Assembly (NCBI GenBank): GCA_025782575.1
Contig: JALGYY010000004.1
Span: 167,769-231,768 of the forward strand
From: a bacterium
GTDB taxonomy: Bacteria > Orphanbacterota > Orphanbacteria > Orphanbacterales > Orphanbacteraceae
Direction: 5' to 3'
Length of the DNA stretch: 64,000 bases
The notes below the pieces were generated by a model. That model had not been told where the DNA came from, ran no database searches, and saw only the letters and a list, made by a program, of their open reading frames with translations. The position numbers and the translations under genes were made by a program. This document shows positions 52,583 to 61,920 of the stretch, in pieces; the first letter of the stretch is position 1; every line of letters begins with the position of its first letter.

Positions 52583-55500
52583 CTATCTGAGGACGATCGT
52601 TTTTCGCGTAAAGACCTCAGCGCCCGTTTCGAGGCGGAAGAAGTAGACACCGTTCGGGACTTCGCGGCCGCCGCCGTCCCGGCCGTCCCATACGGCGGTG
52701 TGGGAGCCGGGCGATTGAACGCGATCTTCCAGCGTGCGGATCAACCGGCCGGCGGCATCGTAAACCGAAAGCCGAAGCGGGCCGGAGCCACGCACTTCAT
52801 AGAAGAGAACAGTTGAACTCGAAAATGGATTGGGGCGGGGGGCGATCAGGCGAACGGCAGTTGACTGTGCGAGGCCACCCGGTCGATCAGTCGAGCCTTC
52901 TATCGAGTAAGCAGTGAATCCGTCAGCGCCGTTCCGAACCACTTCACCCTTCGCGGATTCGGGATAGTTGTTCGACGACTCGTTCCATGTGAGGCAGGCG
53001 ACCCTGTTCGCCCCCACGTTTTTTGCAATCGGCCGGTCCGCCCCTTCTACGGAATAGAAGAGGAGTGTTGTTACGTCGCCGGCCGTTTCGGAGATCAGAG
53101 CAAAGTCGGAACAGGTGGCGTTGACCCGAAGGTCTTCAGGTGCCGGGCTCTCTGACCACTGAACCTGAAGGACCCCGGCACGCACATCGCCGAGACCGTT
53201 CAGTGAGATCTCGACAGTTGCGCCGGCGCCCGCCTCTCTGATCGTGATCGCCTGTGCGAGGCTTGCGGATGTCGTTCCGCGCGCCACATCATCTGTCGGC
53301 ACGAAACCTTCAAGCACCATACGGGCCAGGCGAACGACATCACTTACGTCGACCAGCAGGTCGTCGTTCGTGTCGGCGAGGCCGAGGTTCACGATTGCCG
53401 GATCGAGCAGTGTCACTTCGAGTACATGGCTGATCAATGAGCCGAGGTCGACCACGTCGAGCCGCCCGTTCACCGTGACATCACCTTTTTGGTATTCGAT
53501 TACAGAGAGGGAGACGCCGAGCAATTCGTTCGGGCGATCGGGGTCATTGGTCGTGAGCGCGATGCCGCCGAGATGCTCTCCGGCTGGAAGCTCGGCCGGG
53601 TTGAGAGCAACGGCAACGGTGTCCGACTCTCCGGGGGGCACTGCGCCCTCGACTCTCTGAAGTTCGATCCAGGGTTCGGTCGCCTGCGCCGACCATGTGA
53701 GTGTCACGGCGCCATTGTTGGTGATGATAATCTCGTGAGTGAGCGTCGGCGCGATAAGCGGATCGACTTCGGCCTCGATCGACGTAATCGGCAATTCCAG
53801 TTCGGGCGCAGCGGTGATCGCAAACGGCCCCGACGTGTCTTCGCTCGGCTCGCCGCCGACCAGGCTGATGCGAATGGCGTAGTCTTCTCCCGGGGTGTCA
53901 CACAATCCGACGAGCCATTCGAAGCTGCCCGTATTGGGCGCCCCTTCGCTGAGCGTCGCGCAGGGGGACTCTCCCCGAAGCAGATCGATCCGTACATCTC
54001 CTTCGCAGACACTCGGATCCCACTCGATCGAAACCGTGGCACCGCTGACGATCAATTCTCCCCCCGCTGGAAAAAGAAGCGCCAGATTGCAGAGCTGTTC
54101 GCCCGTTCCTGATAGCGAAACAGGAGCGCAGGCGAGTCCGGTAGAGAGAGTGCAGGTGAACGCTGTTGCCTCGACGGGGGCGAACTGAACGGTGAACGTT
54201 TTCTGTTCCCCTCTCGCGAGGCTGTAGGCGCGGTCGATGTCCGTGACCACAAACGGGCCGCACCCGGTATCGATTTCACCCTCCAACAGGCCACCACCGT
54301 CATTGCTGATGGTAATTGTTTGCGCGGCGGAACTGCCGACGGCTACCGCACCGTAGTCGATGGCGAGAGGGGCGACTGCGCAAAGCGGGGGATCATCCCC
54401 GGTACCTGACAGGTAGAGATCGTCGCAGAGCAGGCCGGTGGAGAGTGTGCATGAGTAGGCGATCAGATCTGAGGGTGCAAATCGAATCGTGAAGTTTTTC
54501 GTTTCACCACTGTTCAATATGAATGACCGATCAATATCGACCACAGTGAACGGGCCGCAGCCATCGTTCAGCTCCCCTTCAAGCGGGGCGAGCCCGTCGT
54601 TGCCGATCGTGACGATGAGATCGGCGCTCGCGCCGATTGATACCAGTCCGAAATCGAGAGCCGGCGGGGAGACTGTGCAGATCGGAGCGAGGACACCCAC
54701 GCCGATCAGATCGAGGCTGTCACACGGAAGCCCGGTGAAGATGCGACAGATCGTTGTCGCTTCCAGTGTGGGCGCGTAGGTCAGGCTGAATTCCTTCGAC
54801 TCTCCCGGTGCGAGAGAATAGCTCAGATCGCCGGCGATTGAGAATGGCCCGCATGAGCGGTCGAGTGTGCCCGAGAGAGTTCGTCCGCCGTCGTTCCGGA
54901 TGGTGAACAGTGTGTCCTTTGTGGAGCCAACCGCTACTTCACCGAAGTCGAAATGATAGGACGGCAGGATGTTGCAGAGCGTGTCGGTGAGCGCGAGCCC
55001 CTCGGCGAGGATCAGCGCGCACTCTGTTGCTGTCTGAATTTCGCAGGAATAGTTGCCCGCCGTGTCCGGGGCGAAGCAGACGGTGAAGCTGTCTGACTCT
55101 CCGGCTGCCAGCGAGAAGAGTGGTTCCGGTTCGAGTATGTAGAAACCGGTGCAACCGGCCTGGACGGTTCCACGCAAGGTATCGCCGCCGACATTTTCTA
55201 CGCGAAATCCAACATAGGAAGTATCACCTTGTACGACCGTACCGAAGAGAAGCTCGGCCGTAGAGATGGAGCAGACAGGAGCAACGAAGCCGTAGCCGTA
55301 TACCGAAAGACTATCGCAAAGAGAGCTACCCGTTGCGATCGAGCATGTGTCTCCCTCTTCTTCCACGGGTGCGTAACGGATCGAGAAGACGGCCGATTCA
55401 CCCGCCTTGAGGGAGTAATCGCGAGCTGTCTCGAGAACAGTATAGTCACCGCAACCGCCGCCGAACGTTCCCGCAACGGTTCCGAAGCCGGAGTTGGTGA

Positions 55501-57265
55501 TCGTTACCGTCCGCACACTGTCCTCGCCGACCGGGGTGCGGCCAAAGTCGAGAGAAAGGGGTTCGATCGTGCAGATCGGTAGACCGAAGCCGGTCCCCTT
55601 CAGGACGATCTCTTCGCAATATTCGCTGACAAAGAGAGCGCAGCTGTCAGCACACTCTGCTGTTGGAGCGTACCGTACGGTGTATGTGTTTTCCCCGCCG
55701 TTCGGGAAGCTGAAATCGCGATTAAAGTTGGTGACGGTAAACGGGCCACATGTGGCTGGAACCGTTCCCTGGAGCAGGCTGCCTCCGACGTTCTTGATCT
55801 TGAACTGCAGGTCTTTCGTTTTGCCGATCTCCACGCTTCCGAAGTCCCTGACAAAGTTGTCGATTTCACAGATCGGCTTGGTGTCGCCGGTCAGGGTCAT
55901 GGTTTCGCACGCGCTGCTTCCCGTCTCGACAGTGCAGGGGTGAAGTCCATGAGAGGTCGGCGCGTATCGAATGGTGACCTTGAGCGAGTCCCCCTCGTCG
56001 AGTGTGTGCAGCCCACCCCCCGAAACGATCGAGTAGTCGGCGCAGTTCAGTTTCACGTCGAGCGGCAGGGAGACTTCGTTGCTCGTATTGAAGAGGGTGA
56101 ACGAGCGGTCGAGCGATTCGCCTACGCCCACTTCGCCGTAGTCTATGCTCGCCGTCGACAGGCTGCACGATGGCGGCGGCGGAGGCACCGCATTGCCGGT
56201 GAGAGCGACACTGCCGCAGAATTCGCTACCCGTCTGAACAGTGCAGAGGTGCAGTCCTTCGGTCGTAGGCGCGTAGCGGATGGTGACCAGGCGGGAGGCC
56301 CCCGGGGCCAGGGGTGCCGATCCGCCGCCCGCAATGATGGAGTAGTGGGCGCAATCCAGATTCACATTGAGCGTCAGCGCTTCAGTTTCGCTCGTATTGG
56401 TGATTGTGAATGATTCATTGCTCGAGTGGCCAACAAAGACATCGTCGAAATCGATACTCGAGACGGACAGATTGCAGCTTTCCTTGTAGGTCATGATGTC
56501 GTCGACATATAGATTGCCTTCTGATGTAAAAGGGCCGCCGACGGCGAGAATGATCGACGAAATCTCACGATTCGCCGGATCGGCGACAGAGATCTCGTTC
56601 CACGATCTGAGCGTGGGCGTTCTATGAAACGACAGCCGGGACGAGGGCGATCCTCCGTCGCTGTAATTTACCTGCAACAGGACGCGCACCGTGTCGGTGG
56701 CTTCTTTGAGGACGATGAACGCCGGCCAGACCATGTACTTGGCGGAAATCTGTGCGGCTGTCAGCACTCCCGGCGCGAAGGTCTTAAATACCCGCGCATA
56801 CTCTACAATGCTGTCACACGGGGCCGTATAGGATCCCTGAAGGTCGAAGCCGACGCGCTGTGAACCGAGACCGTTTAGCACGGAGTCTACGGCCAGGGGA
56901 TAGTTCGCGCCGTCATACCAACCGGTCGAGACCTCTCGGGAAAGAAAAGTCCTTGCCGACGAATTGCAGTCCCCTGTGTAAGTTTCCCGCTGGACATCTG
57001 ACGGAGAAGCCCAAAGGCAGGAAGCATCGGGACAATTGAAGTTTTCGAGTACTTCCCATGCGTTGGGCGCAGCCGTTTTCCGGATCACCTGTGGCGTGCC
57101 CGACAGATCGTCATTACCCGAAATCGGCAACTGGATCGGCACGACTCCGGCAGGGGGATCGATCGCCAGGGATGGCGAGGCCACGGCCACAAGAAGGACG
57201 ATAACCAGAGCGGATAAATACGCAGGGACGCGAGAGTCGTTCGATTGCCCGGGGGAGCGGTTCAT
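52583..57265 (-). CDS. Giant surface protein: eight choice-of-anchor D repeats, dockerin, cohesin-like and FlgD-like sorting domains
   Basis: This protein of about 1,560 residues has a signal peptide (YLSALVIVLLVAVASPSLA). After an N-terminal lectin-like domain there are eight repeats of about 90 residues of the choice-of-anchor D/ASH type (CTVSPPALDFGLVSIGASAD ... IRFAPS ... LSGTG). Each has four cysteines in fixed places, suggesting two disulfides per repeat. Then come an Ig-like segment, a dockerin type I pair (KGDVTVNGRLDVVDLGSLIS, ADTNDDLLVDVSDVVRLARM), a cohesin-like stretch and a FlgD-like tail (GVYFFRLETG ... RKTIVLR). A cohesin-like lipoprotein is the next gene upstream. Role: probable surface scaffold. 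Confidence 0.88.
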   Translation of the reverse strand: MNRSPGQSNDSRVPAYLSALVIVLLVAVASPSLAIDPPAGVVPIQLPISGNDDLSGTPQVIRKTAAPNAWEVLENFNCPDASCLWASPSDVQRETYTGDCNSSARTFLSREVSTGWYDGANYPLAVDSVLNGLGSQRVGFDLQGSYTAPCDSIVEYARVFKTFAPGVLTAAQISAKYMVWPAFIVLKEATDTVRVLLQVNYSDGGSPSSRLSFHRTPTLRSWNEISVADPANREISSIILAVGGPFTSEGNLYVDDIMTYKESCNLSVSSIDFDDVFVGHSSNESFTITNTSETEALTLNVNLDCAHYSIIAGGGSAPLAPGASRLVTIRYAPTTEGLHLCTVQTGSEFCGSVALTGNAVPPPPPSCSLSTASIDYGEVGVGESLDRSFTLFNTSNEVSLPLDVKLNCADYSIVSGGGLHTLDEGDSLKVTIRYAPTSHGLHPCTVETGSSACETMTLTGDTKPICEIDNFVRDFGSVEIGKTKDLQFKIKNVGGSLLQGTVPATCGPFTVTNFNRDFSFPNGGENTYTVRYAPTAECADSCALFVSEYCEEIVLKGTGFGLPICTIEPLSLDFGRTPVGEDSVRTVTITNSGFGTVAGTFGGGCGDYTVLETARDYSLKAGESAVFSIRYAPVEEEGDTCSIATGSSLCDSLSVYGYGFVAPVCSISTAELLFGTVVQGDTSYVGFRVENVGGDTLRGTVQAGCTGFYILEPEPLFSLAAGESDSFTVCFAPDTAGNYSCEIQTATECALILAEGLALTDTLCNILPSYHFDFGEVAVGSTKDTLFTIRNDGGRTLSGTLDRSCGPFSIAGDLSYSLAPGESKEFSLTYAPTLEATTICRIFTGLPCDSLDLIGVGVLAPICTVSPPALDFGLVSIGASADLIVTIGNDGLAPLEGELNDGCGPFTVVDIDRSFILNSGETKNFTIRFAPSDLIAYSCTLSTGLLCDDLYLSGTGDDPPLCAVAPLAIDYGAVAVGSSAAQTITISNDGGGLLEGEIDTGCGPFVVTDIDRAYSLARGEQKTFTVQFAPVEATAFTCTLSTGLACAPVSLSGTGEQLCNLALLFPAGGELIVSGATVSIEWDPSVCEGDVRIDLLRGESPCATLSEGAPNTGSFEWLVGLCDTPGEDYAIRISLVGGEPSEDTSGPFAITAAPELELPITSIEAEVDPLIAPTLTHEIIITNNGAVTLTWSAQATEPWIELQRVEGAVPPGESDTVAVALNPAELPAGEHLGGIALTTNDPDRPNELLGVSLSVIEYQKGDVTVNGRLDVVDLGSLISHVLEVTLLDPAIVNLGLADTNDDLLVDVSDVVRLARMVLEGFVPTDDVARGTTSASLAQAITIREAGAGATVEISLNGLGDVRAGVLQVQWSESPAPEDLRVNATCSDFALISETAGDVTTLLFYSVEGADRPIAKNVGANRVACLTWNESSNNYPESAKGEVVRNGADGFTAYSIEGSTDRPGGLAQSTAVRLIAPRPNPFSSSTVLFYEVRGSGPLRLSVYDAAGRLIRTLEDRVQSPGSHTAVWDGRDGGGREVPNGVYFFRLETGAEVFTRKTIVLR

Positions 57266-57366
57266 GTTACACACCAATTCTGAGTGAAAACCGACGGAAT
57301 TGACCAGATTTACCCCCTTATCTTACCAGATTTTAGAAAGTTGTGTTTTGGGGGCAGTTTATTTAT

Positions 57367-58350
57367 CTAAGGCGTTTCGCCGATATGGAGCGTGGCGCCT
57401 TGAATGGCGAGCGAATCGGTCTGAATCGATTCCCCCGTGGGATCGGAAAGGACGACGTTTTCCAGCGTGAGTCCGACCGTTTCCGCGCCGGCAGCGATGT
57501 CGGCGCTCAGGTAAAGAACCACCTCATAGCCCGCATCGATCGACCTCTCTGAATTGTCGCTGAAGACGATCACTTTCCAGCGGGATTCCCCCTCGATCGG
57601 GTTGTCGCTGATAAGCGTGATGGCCGACGAATCGGCATCGAGAAAAAGCCTGCTGTCGGCGTCGACCTCAATGTCGTTAAACGTGTCGACCGCGCCGTCA
57701 CCGAAAACGAGATCGAATTGAAAGCCGCCGAGTTCAGTGGCGTTCACAAGTGCGATCGGAATGAGGTGGCCCTGCGCGCCCGGATCGGCCCACGTTTCCA
57801 CGACCTGAATGCCGTACTCCCCGGGGCCTGCACTATCGGGCGTCAGATAAATGTCGGCGCTTCTCGTTTCGCCCGACGTCAGGTTTTCGATCGTTCGCGT
57901 CCCCTGTCGCCTGAGCTCTTCATGACGAATGCGAATGCGGAAATCCCGCGGCTCATTGCCAATATCAAATTGATAGCTCGCGTCCAGAAAGGCGACGCCT
58001 CCTTCGGGCACTTCGCCAACCGCCGTGTCGTCCACGATCGGTGGGACACCAGAATCGATCAGTTCGGACGTTCGCACCTGTGGATTATCGCTCACATCGA
58101 AAATTTGAATTCGTAACGTTTGCTGGGCGAGAGGTTCGGCCGGTTCCTGCGGTCCGAAGAGAACCGGCACTCGGGTAACGCTCATAACCAAGCCATCGTC
58201 GGTGTGGCCCGGCCCGGATGGATCGCTATCCCCGCAACCGAAACCGAAGCAGGTGAGCGCTACTATAATAAGGGTGGCGGGAACGCCTGGCAGGCTTAAC
58301 ATGCCGAACACCTGCTTTCTGATTCGATTGAAGATCGGGATTCTGGTCAT
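57367..58350 (-). CDS. Cohesin-like domain lipoprotein
   Basis: This 327-residue protein has a lipoprotein signal (ATLIIVALTCFGFGC, lipobox FGC). The first half has a beta-sandwich-like segment with FLDASYQFDIGNEPRDFRIR. The second half resembles a cohesin: IPIALVNATELGGFQFDLVF, GESRWKVIVFSDNSERSID and VGLTLENVVLSDPTGE. It is probably anchored in a membrane with the cohesin exposed, and may bind the dockerin of the adjacent giant protein. The cohesin call is by pattern only. It lies upstream of that gene on the same strand with a 101-bp gap. Confidence 0.7.
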   Translation of the reverse strand: MTRIPIFNRIRKQVFGMLSLPGVPATLIIVALTCFGFGCGDSDPSGPGHTDDGLVMSVTRVPVLFGPQEPAEPLAQQTLRIQIFDVSDNPQVRTSELIDSGVPPIVDDTAVGEVPEGGVAFLDASYQFDIGNEPRDFRIRIRHEELRRQGTRTIENLTSGETRSADIYLTPDSAGPGEYGIQVVETWADPGAQGHLIPIALVNATELGGFQFDLVFGDGAVDTFNDIEVDADSRLFLDADSSAITLISDNPIEGESRWKVIVFSDNSERSIDAGYEVVLYLSADIAAGAETVGLTLENVVLSDPTGESIQTDSLAIQGATLHIGETP

Positions 58351-58505
58351 TTAGTCGGACTCCCATGCTGAGATGATCAGCCATTAAATGGTATCGAACC
58401 GGAGAAAAATCGTCAACGAACATATCGGGGGGCAACTCCAGACAGTTGCGGATCGAAAAGTGTTCTGTTAGCGTTATGTTGCTTACCACAACGGAGCTGG
58501 AATCC

Positions 58506-59840
58506 ATGCGGAACAATCGGGCGCAGGTGCTTGTCTTCTCTCTGGTTGCGATGGCGGGGTTTGCCCTGCTGCTCACCGGGTGCGGATCGTCGTATCGCGG
58601 CGAGGTGGGTCGCCTCACGGAGCGGGAAGACTGGGAAGGGACCATTCCACACCTCAAGGTAGCGGTTGCCGAGGACTCGACCGATGCCTGGGCCTGGCGT
58701 GAGCTGGGCCGCGCCCGCCTCAAACTGGGGCGGCCGGCTGAAGCGCGAAAAGCGCTCGACCGATCGCGCGCCCTGAATCCCGACGATGCGACCACCGTAC
58801 TTTATTCCGGAATTGCTCACGAATCAGCCGGTGAATGGCTGGGGGCGCTCGGCGACTATGAGCGCTGTCTCTCGATGGACGGCCTTTCGTTCGAGCAGAT
58901 CGGCGCTGTCCGGACGCGAATTCTGCGGGCTACACGCGAAGTCGCACAGCTCCGGGCCGTCGAGTTACAGAAGCAGCCGGGCGAAATGCGCGAAAACTAT
59001 CTTGCCGTGTACACCTTTACCATTGCCGACACGACCTCTCCCTATCAGGCGCTCCGAAAAGGGGTAGCCGCCATGCTGATCACCGATCTCAGTAACGTGA
59101 AATCCCTCCGGCTCGTCGAACGGCTTCAGTTGGAGACTCTGATCAAAGAGGTACAGCGTGGTGCCGGAGGTGCGCTCGACCCGGCCATGCAGGTCCGGGC
59201 GGGAAAGATGATCGGCGCGAGACGATCGATCGCCGGTACGCTCGTCATGTTGCCTGGCGACGAGGTTCAACTTCAATATTATGTGCTCGACAATGAAACG
59301 GGCGAGAACCAGGCGCAGGGGGAGAGCCGGGGCGACGTGGAAGAGGTGCTTCGCCTGGAAAAGGAAATCGCATACGGAATCATCGATCAGATCGGGATCG
59401 TGCTGACCAAAGAGGAGCGGCGTGCCATCGGCCGGATCCCGACGACGAGTTTCCCCGCATTCCTTGCGTACTCCGAAGGAGTCGACATGGAGGATCGCGG
59501 CCGCTTCGTAGAGGCACATGCCAAGTATGAGCAGGCGTTGCAGCTCGACCCCGGTTTTGAAGAGGCGAAAGAGCGTCTCGAAGCGCTTGGGAGTGTGACG
59601 TCGAGCGAACAGATCGCCATGGCGACGGCAGAGTTCTTCACCGCCGTAGATGGAGCCGGAACCAAGACGGAGCGATCCGGTTCGCCGGTGGCGGAGCGAC
59701 TCGCCACGACCAGCGCGCTCGGCGGGTTCGGTGACAGCGAGGCGCTGTCAGGGGGCGTGGCCGGTTCTCAGGAAAACGTTTATCCCCCCGTCAATCCGGG
59801 AACGGGAACAATCAATATTCATGTGCCGGTGAGGAACTGA
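58506..59840 (+). CDS. TPR lipoprotein with CsgG-like domain
   Basis: This protein of about 444 residues has a lipobox (AMAGFALLLTGC). N-terminal TPRs (AWRELGRARLKLGRPAEARK, ALNPDDATTVLYSGIAHESA) precede a CsgG/FlgO-like domain (KGVAAMLITDLSNVKSLRLV ERLQLETLIKEVQ; RAGKMIGARRSIAGTLVMLP). The CsgG family includes outer-membrane secretion channels and lipoproteins that help assemble them. Another TPR follows (AHAKYEQALQLDPGFEEAKE). It is joined to the next gene by a 1-nt overlap (TGATG), so it probably works with that outer-membrane protein. ATG 58506 has GGAG upstream. Confidence 0.82.
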   Translation: MRNNRAQVLVFSLVAMAGFALLLTGCGSSYRGEVGRLTEREDWEGTIPHLKVAVAEDSTDAWAWRELGRARLKLGRPAEARKALDRSRALNPDDATTVLYSGIAHESAGEWLGALGDYERCLSMDGLSFEQIGAVRTRILRATREVAQLRAVELQKQPGEMRENYLAVYTFTIADTTSPYQALRKGVAAMLITDLSNVKSLRLVERLQLETLIKEVQRGAGGALDPAMQVRAGKMIGARRSIAGTLVMLPGDEVQLQYYVLDNETGENQAQGESRGDVEEVLRLEKEIAYGIIDQIGIVLTKEERRAIGRIPTTSFPAFLAYSEGVDMEDRGRFVEAHAKYEQALQLDPGFEEAKERLEALGSVTSSEQIAMATAEFFTAVDGAGTKTERSGSPVAERLATTSALGGFGDSEALSGGVAGSQENVYPPVNPGTGTINIHVPVRN

Positions 59841-60574
59841 TGGTGTTGGCGGGGCGGAAGAACGGGAGCAGGGGGCGCGCGCTTTTCGCCGCGCTGATCG
59901 GCGTGGTCCTCTTGGCCGGCTCGGTCGGCGGATTCGGTGAGGCAGCTGCGGCGAGTCCTGGTGGTAACGCCTTATCGATCCAGGCCGGCGTGGCCGGGCG
60001 AACATGGACAATCGAATCAGACGAGGGCGAGTTCGACGTCAAGCAGACATCGTTCCCCCTGCTCATTCGAACGCCTCTCGTGAGCGAAGGACTTCGGCTC
60101 AGCATATTTACTGCGGCGGTTTCATCCGATGTAGAGGGGGGCGCCGATCGCTCACTCGGTGGCGCGGTCGACACCAGGCTTAGACTGAACTATCTGATGC
60201 CGAACGACAGGGTCGTATTGTCTGGCGGCGTGTCTCTCCCCACGGGGCAGACCGATCTCGATTCGAGCGAGGTGATCGTTTCGCGCGCCGTCTCGAATCA
60301 GATTCTGGGCTTCCGAACAAACCGATATGGCGAGGGGCTCGACCTCTCGGGGAATATTGCCGTTGCCTGGCCTCTTAACAATCAGTGGTCAGCTGGTGGC
60401 GGTGCCGGTGCCACCCTGAAGGGGACGTTCGACTATGCCCCGGAAGCACTGAACGGTCTCGGTGAGGTCGCTCCCGGCAACGAATTTCATATTTCCGGCG
60501 GCCTCAGTTATCTCGCAGAGGCCGGTGACCGCGTTCAATATGGACGGTACGTTTCGATCGTACGGGACGGATGA
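59840..60574 (+). CDS. Outer-membrane beta-barrel protein, N-terminal part (frameshifted)
   Basis: A signal peptide (ALFAALIGVVLLAGSVGGFG) is followed by alternating beta strands with the motif VSLPTGQTDLDSSEV, as in phenol-degradation-type outer-membrane proteins. True homology ends at Gln 60536-60538. One extra T at 60539 shifts the frame, and the last 12 codons look like nonsense. Deleting it gives RVQMDGTFRSYG and restores one protein of about 409 residues. It is coupled to the CsgG-like gene by TGATG. Confidence 0.75.
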   Translation: MVLAGRKNGSRGRALFAALIGVVLLAGSVGGFGEAAAASPGGNALSIQAGVAGRTWTIESDEGEFDVKQTSFPLLIRTPLVSEGLRLSIFTAAVSSDVEGGADRSLGGAVDTRLRLNYLMPNDRVVLSGGVSLPTGQTDLDSSEVIVSRAVSNQILGFRTNRYGEGLDLSGNIAVAWPLNNQWSAGGGAGATLKGTFDYAPEALNGLGEVAPGNEFHISGGLSYLAEAGDRVQYGRYVSIVRDG

Positions 60575-61067
60575 AGTCGAGGGGGAGGAAGTCTTTCAGG
60601 AGGGGAGCGAGGTCGAGTTGCTGGCGTCGATCGCGAGGGATGGTGAGCGCTGGCGCCTGGCGACGCGCGTGCGCGTTCTCCTGAAAGGTGACCACAAGTT
60701 CTTCGGGAGCGCTACCGAGTTCACAGCAGAAAGCGCTCTCGAGAATCTCATTCTCGCCAATCTCTCGGGCGATCTGATTGCATGGCGCGGCGGTGTGACT
60801 TATCGCGCCACGCCAACGATCGATGTCGGCGCCCACGTCGACGTGATCCGCTACGACAAAGCGACCGTGGAAAAAGCGGGCGGCGGTGGAGCTGTCGCTT
60901 CACGGGGCGAGGCGAATATTATCGAGCCGGGCGCAAGCCTCGACTGGCGAGCAAGCGATCTTATTTCGCTGCACTTTGGTGCCTCCGTTCCCACCGGCGA
61001 CGCCGAAGACGGCGCCATCGACCTCTCCGGCTTCGACTTCACAGTTGGGGCTACGGTTCGGCCGTAG
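60540..61067 (+). CDS. Outer-membrane beta-barrel protein, C-terminal part
   Basis: This is the continuation of the preceding gene in the next frame, with ATG 60540 exactly at the frameshift. The frame runs open upstream to 60462, but that part is antiphase to the barrel. Strands include SALENLILANLSGDLIAWRG, VDVGAHVDVIRYDK and FGASVPTGDAEDGAIDLSG, and it ends VGATVRP. The SVPTGDA element mirrors the SLPTGQT of the first half. Without the first half it lacks a signal peptide. Confidence 0.75.
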   Translation: MDGTFRSYGTDEVEGEEVFQEGSEVELLASIARDGERWRLATRVRVLLKGDHKFFGSATEFTAESALENLILANLSGDLIAWRGGVTYRATPTIDVGAHVDVIRYDKATVEKAGGGGAVASRGEANIIEPGASLDWRASDLISLHFGASVPTGDAEDGAIDLSGFDFTVGATVRP

Positions 61068-61191
61068 CCTCCCCCATAGTTTCCGATCTGCGTGCTGTCC
61101 GTTTGCGGAACAAGCGACTTGCGTTTTGTGTGGAACTGTTGTCACACGGGTCTTGGTCGTTAACCCGGGTTAACTGAAATAGGGGACGAGT

Positions 61192-61896
61192 TTGAAGGCA
61201 TCTTTTCTTGTGGTCGCTCTTTTTGGTATCACGATAACGGCGCTTGCAAACGATGGCGCCATTACCGGTGTCGGGGGCACCATTCAGCTCTTGGACGAAC
61301 ACCCTAGTATCTCTCTGATTGCCGAGCATGTAAGTGTCACGGTCAATCACCGGAGCGGTGCCGCCCTGGTGGAGTGCCTGTTCGTCCTCACAAACCGGGG
61401 CGAGGCATGCACGGTTCGTCTCGGGTTTCCAGAGACTTTCGAAGGGGACACGGGCCCTCGCCCCTTCGATTTCTTCCGTTCAACCGTCAACGGCGAACCG
61501 ACTGAGTGCGCGCGCGTGGCCGAGGACTCCGATACGGAGAGACCTCGACGATTCTGGTGGATCAAGCAGGTCATGTTCGAGGCAGGCGAGACCAAGATCG
61601 TTGGTGATACATACAGGGCCCCGGCGGGCCATGCGATCGGCGACCGTGATGGTAACTTGCGGTTTTTCGAGTACACACTGGCTACCGGCGCTTCGTGGGC
61701 GGGACCGATCGAGGCGGCTACAATAACCTTTCGCCTTGAGGATTGCGATTCGACCTGGAAGGCGGCCCGTTTCTCGAGCGAGCCGAATTATTCGACTGAT
61801 TGCGAATACACCTGGCAGTTCCAGCAGTTTGAGCCTGGGGGCTCGGGGCCTCCCTACATCAATGTGTCGTGGCGCGAAGTGCCGGAGGGCGATTAA
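61192..61896 (+). CDS. Exported protein of unknown function
   Basis: This 234-residue protein starts at TTG 61192 with AGGGGACGAG upstream. A signal peptide (FLVVALFGITITALA) precedes a beta-rich body resembling DUF4424-like proteins (SLIAEHVSVTVNHRSGAALV ECLFVLTNRGEACTVRLGFP). Four to five cysteines and an all-beta pattern suggest an extracytoplasmic adhesion-like or sensor module. It follows the outer-membrane protein by 124 bp, in which no terminator was noticed. No specific function can be assigned. Confidence 0.7.
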   Translation: MKASFLVVALFGITITALANDGAITGVGGTIQLLDEHPSISLIAEHVSVTVNHRSGAALVECLFVLTNRGEACTVRLGFPETFEGDTGPRPFDFFRSTVNGEPTECARVAEDSDTERPRRFWWIKQVMFEAGETKIVGDTYRAPAGHAIGDRDGNLRFFEYTLATGASWAGPIEAATITFRLEDCDSTWKAARFSSEPNYSTDCEYTWQFQQFEPGGSGPPYINVSWREVPEGD

Positions 61897-61920
61897 CCTG
61901 GCCGTGTGGAGAATTGGGCA

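Noticed and set aside
51439..52590. 383-codon plus-strand frame
   Set aside because: It is antisense to the kinase and sigma genes, which have full motifs.
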